64,000 nucleotides of DNA from QHXQ01 sp963788965. Lineage in GTDB: Bacteria; Acidobacteriota; Blastocatellia; Pyrinomonadales; Pyrinomonadaceae. The stretch is taken from NCBI GenBank assembly GCA_963788965.1, contig CAWBIK010000005.1:1426001-1490000 (forward strand), given 5' to 3'. Position numbers and translations under genes: made by a program. Positions 17,826 through 26,762 of this stretch are shown here, piece by piece (within the stretch, counting starts at the first letter, position 1; every line of letters begins with the position of its first letter). The notes under the pieces are model-generated. The model saw nothing but the letters and a program-made list of their open reading frames with translations, did no database searches and was not told the DNA's origin.

Positions 17826-19250
17826 ATGTTGATGCTGGAACGTGAGGCGCGCGTTGCACTGTGGCAACAGGTGTGCGCGGAGATTGAAGCTTACACAGAC
17901 GGTGTGGCCGAACTGAGCGTGAGCGTGACGCCCGACCCGGCGGCGATCCGCGCGCGGCTTGCGCCGTATGACTTCGAGCGCGCCGTGTCGCCGCCTGAAG
18001 CGGTCGCCTTCCTGGTGGACTGTCTCAAACAGTATCAAGTTCACACGCCGCACCCGCGTTACTTCGGGCTGTTCAATCCCGCGCCGACGACGATGGGCAT
18101 CGCGGCCGATGCGCTCGTCGCCGCCTTCAACCCGCAAATGGCCGCGTGGAGTCACAACCCGTTTGCGGCGGAAGCGGAGCAGCACATCATCCGCGCGTTT
18201 GGCGCGCGCTTCGGCTACGCGCAGACCGACGGCACGTTCTGCTCCGGCGGCATGGAGGCGAACCACACGGCGCTGCTCGCCGCGCTCACGCACACTTATC
18301 AAGAGTTCGCGCAGCGGGGCGTGCGCGCGCTCGCCGCGCAACCGGTCCTCTACATCTCGCCCGAAGGGCATCACTCGATCAGCAAGGCCGCGCGCCTGTG
18401 CGGGTTGGGCACAGATGCCGTGCGCGAGATTCCGGTGGACCAGAAGTTAAAGATCGATTGCGCCGCGCTCAACGCGCAGATCGAAACTGACAGGGCGGCC
18501 GGCCTCGCGCCCTTCATGATCGTCGCCACGTTGGGCACGACCAATTCGGGCGTGCTTGATCCGATGCCGGAGTTGGCCGACATTGCTAAAGCGCATGACC
18601 TGTGGCTACATGCGGACGCGGCGTGGGGCGGCGCGGCGGCGCTCGTCGATGAACTGCGCCCGCTGCTCGACGGGATTGAACGTGCCGACTCGATCACGTT
18701 CGACGCGCACAAGTGGCTATCCGTGCCGATGGGCGCAGGGCTATTCCTGACGCGCCACACGGACATACTCGCGCGCACGTTCCGCGTCGAGAACGCATAC
18801 ATGCCGCGCGCCGCCGAGACGGAGCACGACATCATCAGCCCTTACGAACATTCGATGCAGTGGTCGCGCCGCTTCACGGGCGCGAAGGTCCTGCTGTCGC
18901 TGCTCGTCGCCGGTTGGGATGGTTATGCGGTTGCGATCCGCGAACAGACTGCGTTGGGCGCGTTGCTGCGCCGCGAACTAGAAGCTAACGATTGGGCGGT
19001 CGTCAACGAGACTGAGTTGCCCGTCGTCTGTTTCGTGGACCGCGCGCCGGGCGGCGACGCGCCCGCGCACTTGAGCGCGTTGTTAAGTGAGGTCCTCGCC
19101 TCTGGCCGCGCGTGGCTCTCGACCACACGCCTCGGCAACGGGCGACACGTCCTGCGCACGTGCATCACAAACTATCGCACGAACGAAGAGGACGTGCGCG
19201 CGTTGGTCGCGGCCATGAACGATGCGCGCACGACGGTAGAAGGGAAATGA
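17826..19250 (+). CDS. PLP-dependent group II decarboxylase (aromatic amino acid/glutamate decarboxylase-like)
   Basis: The product is 474 aa from the ATG at 17826; a TTG at 17817 lies only 3 bases after AGGAG and is a less likely start. The fold-type I decarboxylase features are GTFCSGGMEANHTALLAA for phosphate contact, ISPEGHHSISKAARLCGLG with the His stacking on PLP, Asp264 in LHADAAWGG, and the Schiff-base Lys296 in SITFDAHKWLSVPMGAG. This order is that of DDC, GAD and tyrosine decarboxylases; substrate cannot be set from sequence. Some relatives are aldehyde synthases, so amine or aldehyde products are both possible. The stop codon overlaps the start of a palindromic repeat. Confidence 0.88.
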   Translation: MLMLEREARVALWQQVCAEIEAYTDGVAELSVSVTPDPAAIRARLAPYDFERAVSPPEAVAFLVDCLKQYQVHTPHPRYFGLFNPAPTTMGIAADALVAAFNPQMAAWSHNPFAAEAEQHIIRAFGARFGYAQTDGTFCSGGMEANHTALLAALTHTYQEFAQRGVRALAAQPVLYISPEGHHSISKAARLCGLGTDAVREIPVDQKLKIDCAALNAQIETDRAAGLAPFMIVATLGTTNSGVLDPMPELADIAKAHDLWLHADAAWGGAAALVDELRPLLDGIERADSITFDAHKWLSVPMGAGLFLTRHTDILARTFRVENAYMPRAAETEHDIISPYEHSMQWSRRFTGAKVLLSLLVAGWDGYAVAIREQTALGALLRRELEANDWAVVNETELPVVCFVDRAPGGDAPAHLSALLSEVLASGRAWLSTTRLGNGRHVLRTCITNYRTNEEDVRALVAAMNDARTTVEGK

Positions 19251-19317
19251 TGAAGGATGAATGACGGATAAAAGACAAGCTATTCTTAATTCATCATTCC
19301 GCATTCGTCATTTAACA
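19246..19317. repeat. Palindrome of AATGATGAA type
   Basis: AAATGATGAA from 19246 faces TTCATCATT at 19290-19298, with further GATGAATGAC/CGTCATTT pairing outside. The first bases overlap the decarboxylase stop codon; the cupin start follows at 19331. Confidence 0.65.
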
Positions 19318-19330
19318 TTGAGGTGTCGTG

Positions 19331-19690
19331 ATGGATAAAGTGAACTTGAAAGAGAAGCTGGCTCGCTTTGACGAACAGTGGCAGCCGAAGATCGTGGGCG
19401 AGTTGAACGGGCAGATGGTGAAGTTGGTCAAGTTTCAAGGCCCGTTCGTGTGGCATCATCACGAGATGGAGGACGAGATGTTTCTTGTCGTCGCGGGGCG
19501 CTTCCGCATGGAGTTTCGTGATCGTGATGTGTGGCTCGAAACGGGCGAGTTCATCGTCGTGCCGCACGGGGTCGAGCACCGGCCCGTCGCGGATGAAGAA
19601 GCGCACGTGCTGCTGTTCGAGCCGGCCTCGACGCTTAACACCGGCAACGTCCGAGACGAACTGACGCAGCCTGAGTTGGAACGAATTTAA
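19331..19690 (+). CDS. Single-domain cupin protein
   Basis: The product is 119 aa. The ATG at 19331 follows GAGG by about 9 bases. The cupin motif 1 reads WHHHEMEDEMFLVVAGRFRMEF, which supplies two His and a Glu metal ligand, and motif 2 reads GEFIVVPHGVEHRP with the fourth ligand His. The length is that of small all-beta cupins that act as isomerases or ligand sensors, or have unknown roles. It may be co-transcribed with the upstream decarboxylase, separated only by a palindromic repeat. Confidence 0.88.
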   Translation: MDKVNLKEKLARFDEQWQPKIVGELNGQMVKLVKFQGPFVWHHHEMEDEMFLVVAGRFRMEFRDRDVWLETGEFIVVPHGVEHRPVADEEAHVLLFEPASTLNTGNVRDELTQPELERI

Positions 19691-19719
19691 GACCGCGCCG
19701 CCCCACGCGCTGTGTCGGG

Positions 19720-20869
19720 CTAGACATGAAGCCGCAACGCTTCGAGCAGCGCGAAGTGCGTCACGGCCGGCTCGGCCGCAGCGGGCGCGGGCTGTATCTG
19801 GCGGCGGTGCGGGCGCGTGACGCGGGCGCGCAACTCGTCCCATTCGACTTCGGCGATACGCAGAAAGGCCGCGACCACTTCCGGGTCGAACTGCCGGCCC
19901 GCCTCGCGCGTCAACTCACGCACGGCCACGTCGTAAGGGCGACCGGCACGATACACGCGGTCGCTCGTGATCGCGTCGAAGGCATCGGCGACGGCGAAGA
20001 TGCGCGCGTTTAGATCGATCTCCGCGCCGCACAAGCCGCGCGGGTAGCCCGTGCCGTCGAAGCGTTCGTGGTGCTGCCCGACGACGCGCGCCGCGCCCGT
20101 GAGAAACGACACGTCCGCGAGAATCTGCGCGCCCAGCGTCGGGTGCTGACGCATATGCTCCCATTCATGTTCGTCGAGCGCGCCGGGCTTGTGCAAGATC
20201 GCATCGGGCACACCGATCTTGCCGATGTCATGTAAGAGCGAGCCAAACTCCAACGCGCGCAAGTCGTCGCCCGTCAAGCCAAGCTCACGCCCAAGCCGCA
20301 AACTGAAACTGACGACACGCTCACTGTGCCCGTGCGTCTCGCGGTCGCGCGTCTCAAGCGCAGCGGCCAGCGCGCGCAACGTCGCGCGGTACGACTCTTC
20401 GAGCGAGCCGAGCGTGCGGTCGAGTTCTGCCGTGCGTTGCGCGACCAGTTCCGCGAGGTGCTGCTCGTAACGTCGCTTGGTCACAAGCAGTTCGCGGTGT
20501 GCGAGCGCGCGGTTGACCGCCGCTTCGACCTGCGAGAGATCGAACGGCTTCGTCAGATAGTCGAACGCGCCCGCGCGCATGGCGGCGATGGCATACTCGA
20601 TGGTGTGCGCGCCGCTGATCATGATGATGACCGTATCGGGCGCGATGGCTTGTGCGTGCGGCACGAGTTCCAAGCCCGCTCAAGCCACCCATCGTGATGT
20701 CGCTGATGATGAGATCGAAGTGCGTTTGGCGTAAGAGCGTGAGCGCGGCCTCGGCCGAATCGACCGCCTGGCATTCGTAACGCGAGCACAGCAGTTCGCA
20801 CAGGACTTCTCTGATCTCCAGATCGTCGTCGGCGATCAGCAAGCGCACCGGCTCTTTTTTGTCAGACAT
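19720..20869 (-). CDS. Response regulator with HD-GYP domain, single-base frameshift
   Basis: An N-terminal receiver domain (RLLIADDDLEIREVL, phosphoacceptor Asp in DLIISDITMGG, Lys in YLTKPFD) is followed by a coiled coil and an HD-GYP domain with intact motifs HDIGKIGVPDAILHKPG and HHERFDGTGYPRGL. HD-GYP enzymes degrade cyclic di-GMP, so this regulator probably lowers that messenger on phosphorylation. The start ATG at 20869 follows GAGGGCGG. The frame breaks near 20673 after GGLSGL; removing one G restores GLELVPHAQAIAPD, giving about 382 aa, normal for the class. No cognate kinase gene is adjacent. Confidence 0.87.
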
Positions 20870-21461
20870 GGTTCCGCCCTCGCTCGGCTCAAACCCAAGC
20901 ACGCCGCACCGCGCACTCGCAACTTGTAACAACCGCCGGACTGGACAACGTTTAAGCTGCTCAACTTCGGGGCAGGGGAGATAGCGCGCACAGCGGGCAA
21001 GCATCGTGCCAACCCGCTTGGTCGCGTGCAACGCGTAGGCGCAAGCGCGTTACGTGGCAAAGGAAAGGAGCACGCGACGGTTCGATCCTTGAAGGAACTT
21101 ATGAACGCGCTCGTGCTAAACGACACGAGCATAAGCGCGATGCTTTAACGTGCGCGCTTCGACGCACGCGCACGCATGTTAGCGCCATGTTAGGGCTGTG
21201 GCGCGCGCCGTTTTCGTCGCCTGCTGCGATTCACTGCGGCGCACGCGCGCTTGTTTGCGGCATTGTGCCGCGTCGGCGCGCAGCCCAAGCCGTGCTGCGT
21301 GCGAGTTAGCGGGCAAAAGGTTCAAGGCGGCGCAAGTGTGCGAGCGTGGAATAAGTCTTGCCGCAGAAACGAGAGATTATAAAGCGCCCCACGTTTTGCC
21401 GCGTCACGCTTTAGTCTTCCGTCCAGCCGTGTTGCCACCGTAGAAGGGAGTGCAAGTCTAC
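20870..21461. other. Divergent intergenic region, about 590 bases
   Basis: This gap separates the leftward HD-GYP gene from the rightward subtilase. I see only short direct repeats (TGTTAGCGCCATGTTAGGGC near 21178) and the AGAAGGGAG ribosome site near 21442. Open frames in it lack coding character. Confidence 0.4.
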
Positions 21462-23402
21462 GTGCTTAAACGCATGCATCAACGCGTCTTCGTCTGGCTA
21501 CTCGTGCTGGCGTTCGTCGCCCCCGGCGCGGGGCGCGCGCACGCGGCCAAAGCCGCTGTCAGCACGGACGGACAGCACCGCGACAAACTCGCGCCCGACC
21601 TGCGCGCGGCACTTCAGACGGCGCGACCGGGCGAACGCATACGCGTGATCGTGCAGTTCAATCCTGCGCCGCCGCGCCCGCTTGAGACGCTGCTCCCGTT
21701 GGGTCAAATCACAGGTCTGTTGCGCCGCTTCACACGCTTGCACGCGCTCGCCGCATCGCTGCCCGGCGGCGCAGTCGAGGCGCTCGCGGGGCGTGCAGAC
21801 GTGGCTTACATCGTGCCTGACAGACCCGCCGCCGCGCTCGGTCACATCACGACGACCACGGGCACGGACGCCATCCGCACGCAGACGAACACGCTGCTGC
21901 CCTTGCTGCCCATCACGACCACCACCACGCTCGACGGCGCGAACACGCGCATCGCCGTCGTCGATTCGGGCGTGAACGCTGGTCACGTCGCCTTCCGCGC
22001 CGACAACGGCCTCAGCCGCGTCGTCTTAAGCCGCGACTTCACGGGCGAGAACCGCACGGACGATCCTTACGGGCACGGCACACACGTCGCTTCGGCCATC
22101 GCGGGCAGCGATGCGGTCTTCGGTGGCGCATACGCGGGCATCGCGCCGGGCGCGGACATCGTTAACCTGCGCGTGCTGGACGCCGACGGGCAAGGCACGA
22201 CCACGGGCCTGCTCGCCGCGCTCGATTGGGTGTTGACAAATCATCTCGTCTACAACATACGCGTCGTCAACATCAGTCTCGGCACGCAGGCTGTGGATAG
22301 TTACAGCGCCGATCCCGTCTGCTTGGCCGTGCGTGAACTGGTGGACGCGGGCATCGTCGTCGTCGCCGCCGCGGGCAACAACGGCAAAGACAGCGCGGGG
22401 CAAAAAATCTACGGCCGCATCCACGCGCCGGGCGACGCGCCACACGCCATCACGGTCGGCGCGTCGAACACTTACGGCACGGACGCGCGCAACGATGATT
22501 CGGTCACAACTTTCAGTTCGCGCGGGCCGACGCGCGGCTTCTGGACGGACGAAGCGGGCGTGCGCCACTACGACAATCTGTTGAAGCCCGATCTGGTCGC
22601 GCCCGGCAATCGCGTTATCTGGGCCGAGGCGGCGAACAACCGGCTCGTGCAGGCGCACCCGGAGTTGGACGCGGGCGTGAGTCAACAGTCTGATCGCCGG
22701 ATGATGTATCTGAGCGGCTCGTCCATGGCCGCGCCGCTCGTGGCCGGTGCGGCGGCACTACTCATACAAGCCAACTCGTCGCTGACGCCGAACATGGTCA
22801 AGGCCATTTTGATGTACACGGCGCAACCGCTCGCGGGCTACAACACGTTCGAGCAGGGCGCGGGCGCGCTCAACGTCGAAGGCGCGGTGCGTCTGGCGCG
22901 GCTGGTGCGCAACGAACCGGCGCTGCTACGCACGAACGGCTCGGCGCTCTTAACTGGCGCGCCGCCGCAGCCGTTAACGACTATCGCGGGCACGAGTTTC
23001 CCGTGGGCACAAGGCTTGGTGCTGGCTCATACGTGCGCGACCGGGCCTGAGTTGATCACCAAGTATCAAGGCATCTATGGGGCGGGGCGCGTGTTCGGCG
23101 ACGGCGTATCGGAAGGCGCGTCGAGCCAGTGGGTCAATGCAGGGTTGATGACAACTGGCGTGAATCTCATGAGTCAGATTCGCACGAGTGACGGCACGGG
23201 CGATCTCGCCACGGGGCCGCACTTTATCGACACGGGGTTGTTGCTCGGTCACGGCATCGTGATCGGTGACGGCATCGTGATCGGCGATGGCATAGTGATC
23301 GGTGACGGGATCGTGATTGGTGACGGCATCGTGATCGGCGACGCATACATGCAGGCGCAGGCGGCTATGTTCGGCGGCGATCAGACAATGGCGATGCATT
23401 AA
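21462..23402 (+). CDS. Secreted S8 subtilase with GIVIGD repeat tail
   Basis: The product is about 646 aa from a GTG at 21462; GTG 21450 and ATG 21474 are also in frame, and AGAAGGGAG at 21442-21450 suits 21462 best. A signal peptide (VFVWLLVLAFVAPGAGRAHA) and an inhibitor-I9-like propeptide precede the protease. The triad, numbered from 21462, is Asp168 in RIAVVDSGVN, His205 in YGHGTHVAS and Ser421 in SGSSMAAPL. The C-terminus holds five tandem GIVIGD hexapeptides encoded by 18-base repeats at 23253-23342. Such [IV]-G-x4 periodicity suggests a left-handed beta-helix-like segment. A paralogue follows immediately. It probably acts outside the cell on proteins. Confidence 0.9.
   Translation: MLKRMHQRVFVWLLVLAFVAPGAGRAHAAKAAVSTDGQHRDKLAPDLRAALQTARPGERIRVIVQFNPAPPRPLETLLPLGQITGLLRRFTRLHALAASLPGGAVEALAGRADVAYIVPDRPAAALGHITTTTGTDAIRTQTNTLLPLLPITTTTTLDGANTRIAVVDSGVNAGHVAFRADNGLSRVVLSRDFTGENRTDDPYGHGTHVASAIAGSDAVFGGAYAGIAPGADIVNLRVLDADGQGTTTGLLAALDWVLTNHLVYNIRVVNISLGTQAVDSYSADPVCLAVRELVDAGIVVVAAAGNNGKDSAGQKIYGRIHAPGDAPHAITVGASNTYGTDARNDDSVTTFSSRGPTRGFWTDEAGVRHYDNLLKPDLVAPGNRVIWAEAANNRLVQAHPELDAGVSQQSDRRMMYLSGSSMAAPLVAGAAALLIQANSSLTPNMVKAILMYTAQPLAGYNTFEQGAGALNVEGAVRLARLVRNEPALLRTNGSALLTGAPPQPLTTIAGTSFPWAQGLVLAHTCATGPELITKYQGIYGAGRVFGDGVSEGASSQWVNAGLMTTGVNLMSQIRTSDGTGDLATGPHFIDTGLLLGHGIVIGDGIVIGDGIVIGDGIVIGDGIVIGDAYMQAQAAMFGGDQTMAMH
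23253..23342 (+). repeat. Five 18-base coding tandem repeats
   Basis: Units of the form GGCATCGTGATCGGTGAC encode GIVIGD five times at the end of the first subtilase. Synonymous differences between units show that the peptide, not only the DNA, has been conserved. Confidence 0.9.
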
Positions 23403-23660
23403 AATTGTTGCTTGCAAGAGGCGCGCGGGGTTATCATGCGAATCACAGTACATTGCCCCCGGTTGGATTCTCCCTCTCTTTGTCAACGTTCGCCTCGCAC
23501 TTGTAGCCCTGTGGTCTGCCGACCGCTGGCGGCTTTCTCTACGGCCGCGCCGGGGTCAGACCTTTAAGCAGGGCCGGAACTCTGTCGCCCACAGGGTTTT
23601 GTGTCCGCGCCTTGTTTGGCCCACGACGCGCAGGCACGGACGCTCGATTGGAGGAGTCAA

Positions 23661-25653
23661 GTGAAACACAGCAAGCATGCCCCCGTGGTTCTGTGGCTCG
23701 CGCTACTCGCGGCACTCGCGGCGCTCGGCAGCGCGTCCACGCAGGAACGCGCGCGCGCGCAGACGAATGGCGGCGATGACCTGCGCGCCCGGCGCGGGCT
23801 GCCGACGGCGCAAGGCAACACGAAGATTGCGCCAGACTTGCTTGCCCTCGCCCGCGACCGGCGCAAGCAACAGGCCCGCACGCGCGTCATCGTGCAGTTG
23901 GACGAGCAGGCGCGCACCACGATGGACGGGCAGTTGAACGCATACGGCGCGCGGCTCGCGCACAAACTGGATCGACTGAACACGCGCGTGCTCGAACTGC
24001 CGGCGCAAGCCGTCGAGGCGTTGGCGGCGCGCGCCGACGTGCGCTTCGTCTCGCCTGATCGAGAGACGATCACGTTCGGGCACGTCTCTCTGACGACGGG
24101 CGCGGACGCCGTGCGCAACTTGGGCGGCTCAAACAACACTAGCCTCGACGGCACAGGGATCGGCATCGCCGTCCTCGACTCCGGCATCGACACCGAACAT
24201 AGATCGTTTCTCGACCGCGACGGCGACGTGCGCGTTGTCTATAGCAAAGACTTCACGGGCGAGCGCCGCACGGATGATCCTTACGGGCACGGTACGCACG
24301 TCGCTTCGATTGCGGCCGGCAACGGGCGCATCGCGCACGCCGAGTACATAGGCATCGCGCCGGGCGCGCACCTCGTCAACCTGCGCGTCTTGAACTCGCA
24401 GGGCGCGGGCACAACCGCCGGGCTGCTGGCCGCGCTCGATTGGGTACTGGCGAACCGCACAAGCTACAACATCCGCGTCGTCAACTTAAGCCTCGGCGCA
24501 CCAGCCGTCGATTCTTATCGTAACGATCCGCTCTGTCGCGCCGTGCGACGGCTGGTCGATGCCGGTCTGGTCGTCGTTGCGGCCGCGGGCAACAACGGCA
24601 AGAACGGCGCGGGGCAAAAAATCTACGGCCAGATTCATGCGCCGGGCGACGAGCCTTCGGCCATCACGGTCGGCGCGACCAACACTTACGGCACGGACGC
24701 GCGCACGGACGACGATGTGGCCTCTTACAGTTCGCGCGGGCCGACGCGCGGCTCATGGCTCGACGCGTTGGGCGTGCGCCACTACGACAGTCTGCTCAAA
24801 CCGGACATCGTCGCGCCGGGCAACAAGCTCGTCTATGCCGAAGCAGAAGACAACTTGATCGTGACCACGCATCCGGAGTTGGACGCGGGCGTTAGCTCCG
24901 ACGACACCCGCAAGATGATGTTTATGAACGGCACGTCGATGGCCACGCCCGTCGCGGCCGGCGCGGCCGCGTTGCTGTTACAGGCCAACCCAAGCCTGAC
25001 GCCGAACATGGTCAAGATGATCTTGATGTACACGGCGCAGCCCTTGACGGCCGCGAACACGTTCGAGCAGGGCGCGGGGCAGTTGAACTTAGACGGCGCG
25101 GTCAAACTCGCCCGGCTGGTCCGCACCAACTTGAATGCGAACACCAACGTCGGCTCGTCGCTGTTGACCACCAACACGCCGCCTGAACCGCGCACGACCA
25201 TTGCCGGCCCGCACCTTCACTTGGTCGCAAGGGTTGATCCTTGATCGCACTTATGCGACGGGCACGAATCTGATCACGAAGTATCAAAAGGTCTACGGGC
25301 TGCGCTACACGCTGGCCGATGCGACCGTCGAGTGGGGCGGCATCATCTTCGGCGATCAGACGCTTATCTCGAACGGCATCATCTTCGGCGATCATATCGT
25401 CACGAGCGCGGGCGGACCGCTCGGCACGGGCGCGCACTTCGTCCCGGTCGGCGCGCTCGTCGGCGACGGCATCATCTTTGGCGACGGGATCATCTTCGGT
25501 GACGGCATCATCTTTGGTGATGGCATCATCTTCGGCGACACCATCTTGCGCGGCGACGCGATCATGCAGGCGCAGTCGGCCACCGTGACCGGCGACGCCG
25601 CGCCGCAGATGCCGGTTGAATCCGATACCGGCCTCGACTACACAGGTTATTAA
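23661..25653 (+). CDS. Secreted S8 subtilase with GIIFGD repeat tail, single-base frameshift
   Basis: This is a paralogue of the preceding subtilase. The GTG at 23661 follows GGAGGAG and starts VKHSKHAPVVLWLALLAALA, a signal peptide. The triad is Asp173 in IAVLDSGID, His210 in YGHGTHVAS and Ser426 in NGTSMATPV. The frame breaks at about 25210; removing one base gives RTTIAGPTFTWSQGLILDRT, which matches the paralogue (TTIAGTSFPWAQGLVLAHT), and the protein runs to the stop at 25653, about 663 aa. The tail has four perfect GIIFGD hexapeptides at 25468-25539 plus degenerate copies upstream. The tandem pair suggests duplication followed by tail divergence (V/I to I/F). Confidence 0.88.
25468..25539 (+). 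repeat. Four 18-base coding tandem repeats
   Basis: Units of the form GGCATCATCTTTGGCGAC encode GIIFGD. Two isolated copies occur upstream (near 25337 and 25376). This parallels the repeat in the first subtilase with a different hydrophobic residue. Confidence 0.88.
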
Positions 25654-25740
25654 ACGTTCATCCGGCCGTCGCATCGGTCGTCGGTCACGCCCCCTCGCGT
25701 CGTTCGTCCGGCCTAGTTGAAAGGATCAGAGGAGCGCGTT

Positions 25741-26643
25741 ATGTCTCAGCCCGTCAGACACACGGATCGACCCGCGCAGGGGCTGTCCCCGCAGCCTGCT
25801 GCGCCCAACATCAGCCTGCTCACGGACGCGAATGAAACGGAGGTGCGCCACTTCCTGCGCGGCGGCGCGGTGGACACACTCGTCATGTCGGCCCTGATTG
25901 CCGACAACGGCCTTGAGAGTCCGTTTAATCGCGGCACGTTCTACGCGGACCGCGACGCGGCGGGTCAACTCATCGGCGTCGCGCTCGTCGGCCACGCCAC
26001 ACTCTTCGACACGACGCACGAAGCGGTCGTCGTCGCTTTCGCGCGGCTGGCGCAACAGTTCGCGCACGCGCACGTCGTCGTCGGCCCACCTGATAAGGTC
26101 GAGCGGTTCTGGTGGCACTACAGTCCCGGCGGGCAACAGGCGCGGCTGATCTGCCGCGAGTTGTTGTTGGATTTGCGCTGGCCCGTGGCGGCGCTCGCGC
26201 CCGTCGAAGGTTTGCGCCGTGCGACGCTCGCGGAGTTGCCGGCCGTCATGGCCGTGAACGCGCGGCTCGCGTTCATCGAAAGCGGCGTCAACCCGTTGGA
26301 GCGCGACCCCGAAGGTTTTCGCCTGCGGCTGGCGCGTCGCATCGAGCAGGGGCGCGTGTGGGTCTGGTGCGAACACGAACGTTTGATGTTCAAAGCGGAC
26401 GTGCTGGCGGAGACGCCCGAAGTCGATTATCTCGAAGGCATCTACGTCCATCCGGACGAGCGCGGCAAAGGCTACGGCGCGCGTTGCCTGTCGCAGATGA
26501 GCCGCGAGTTGCTCGCACAGACGCAGACCATCAGCCTGCTCGTCAACGAACAGAACAAGGACGCGCAACGCTTCTTCTTCCGGCACGGCTTCAAACTGCG
26601 CGACTGCTACGACACGATCTTCTTGCAGCCGACGGAGAGTTAA
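25741..26643 (+). CDS. GNAT acetyltransferase with DUF4081-like N-terminal domain
   Basis: The product is 300 aa. The ATG at 25741 follows GAGGAG by about 8 bases. Residues 25-155 resemble the DUF4081 domain (VRHFLRGGAVDTLVMSALI, then GQLIGVALVGHATLFDT). Residues 160-297 form a GNAT fold with LRRATLAELPAVMAVNARLAFIESGVNPL, the acetyl-CoA loop EGIYVHPDERGKGYGARCL and the ending SLLVNEQNKDAQRFFFRHGFK. This two-domain arrangement is known in actinobacterial and acidobacterial GNAT proteins of unknown acceptor. It stands between the subtilases and a palindrome. Confidence 0.82.
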   Translation: MSQPVRHTDRPAQGLSPQPAAPNISLLTDANETEVRHFLRGGAVDTLVMSALIADNGLESPFNRGTFYADRDAAGQLIGVALVGHATLFDTTHEAVVVAFARLAQQFAHAHVVVGPPDKVERFWWHYSPGGQQARLICRELLLDLRWPVAALAPVEGLRRATLAELPAVMAVNARLAFIESGVNPLERDPEGFRLRLARRIEQGRVWVWCEHERLMFKADVLAETPEVDYLEGIYVHPDERGKGYGARCLSQMSRELLAQTQTISLLVNEQNKDAQRFFFRHGFKLRDCYDTIFLQPTES

Positions 26644-26660
26644 CGAGCACATAAAAAGAT

Positions 26661-26711
26661 GAACCACAAAGGACACAAAAAAGAGGTTCGTGTCTGCGCG
26701 GCTTTGTGGTC
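26661..26711. repeat. Palindrome of ACCACAAAG type
   Basis: ACCACAAAG at 26663-26671 pairs with CTTTGTGGT at 26702-26710. It belongs to the same CACAAAG/CTTTGTG class as the element at 16001-16117 and lies between the GNAT stop and the histidine kinase start. Confidence 0.65.
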
Positions 26712-26762
26712 CAGCCAGCTTCTTGGTGCAGACAACCCCCTGATGACTTTGGAGCAGCACGT

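Noticed and set aside
23253..25539. Short tandem DNA repeats that could suggest a CRISPR array or minisatellite
   Set aside because: The 18-base units have no spacers, are in frame, and encode hexapeptides at the C-termini of two subtilases.
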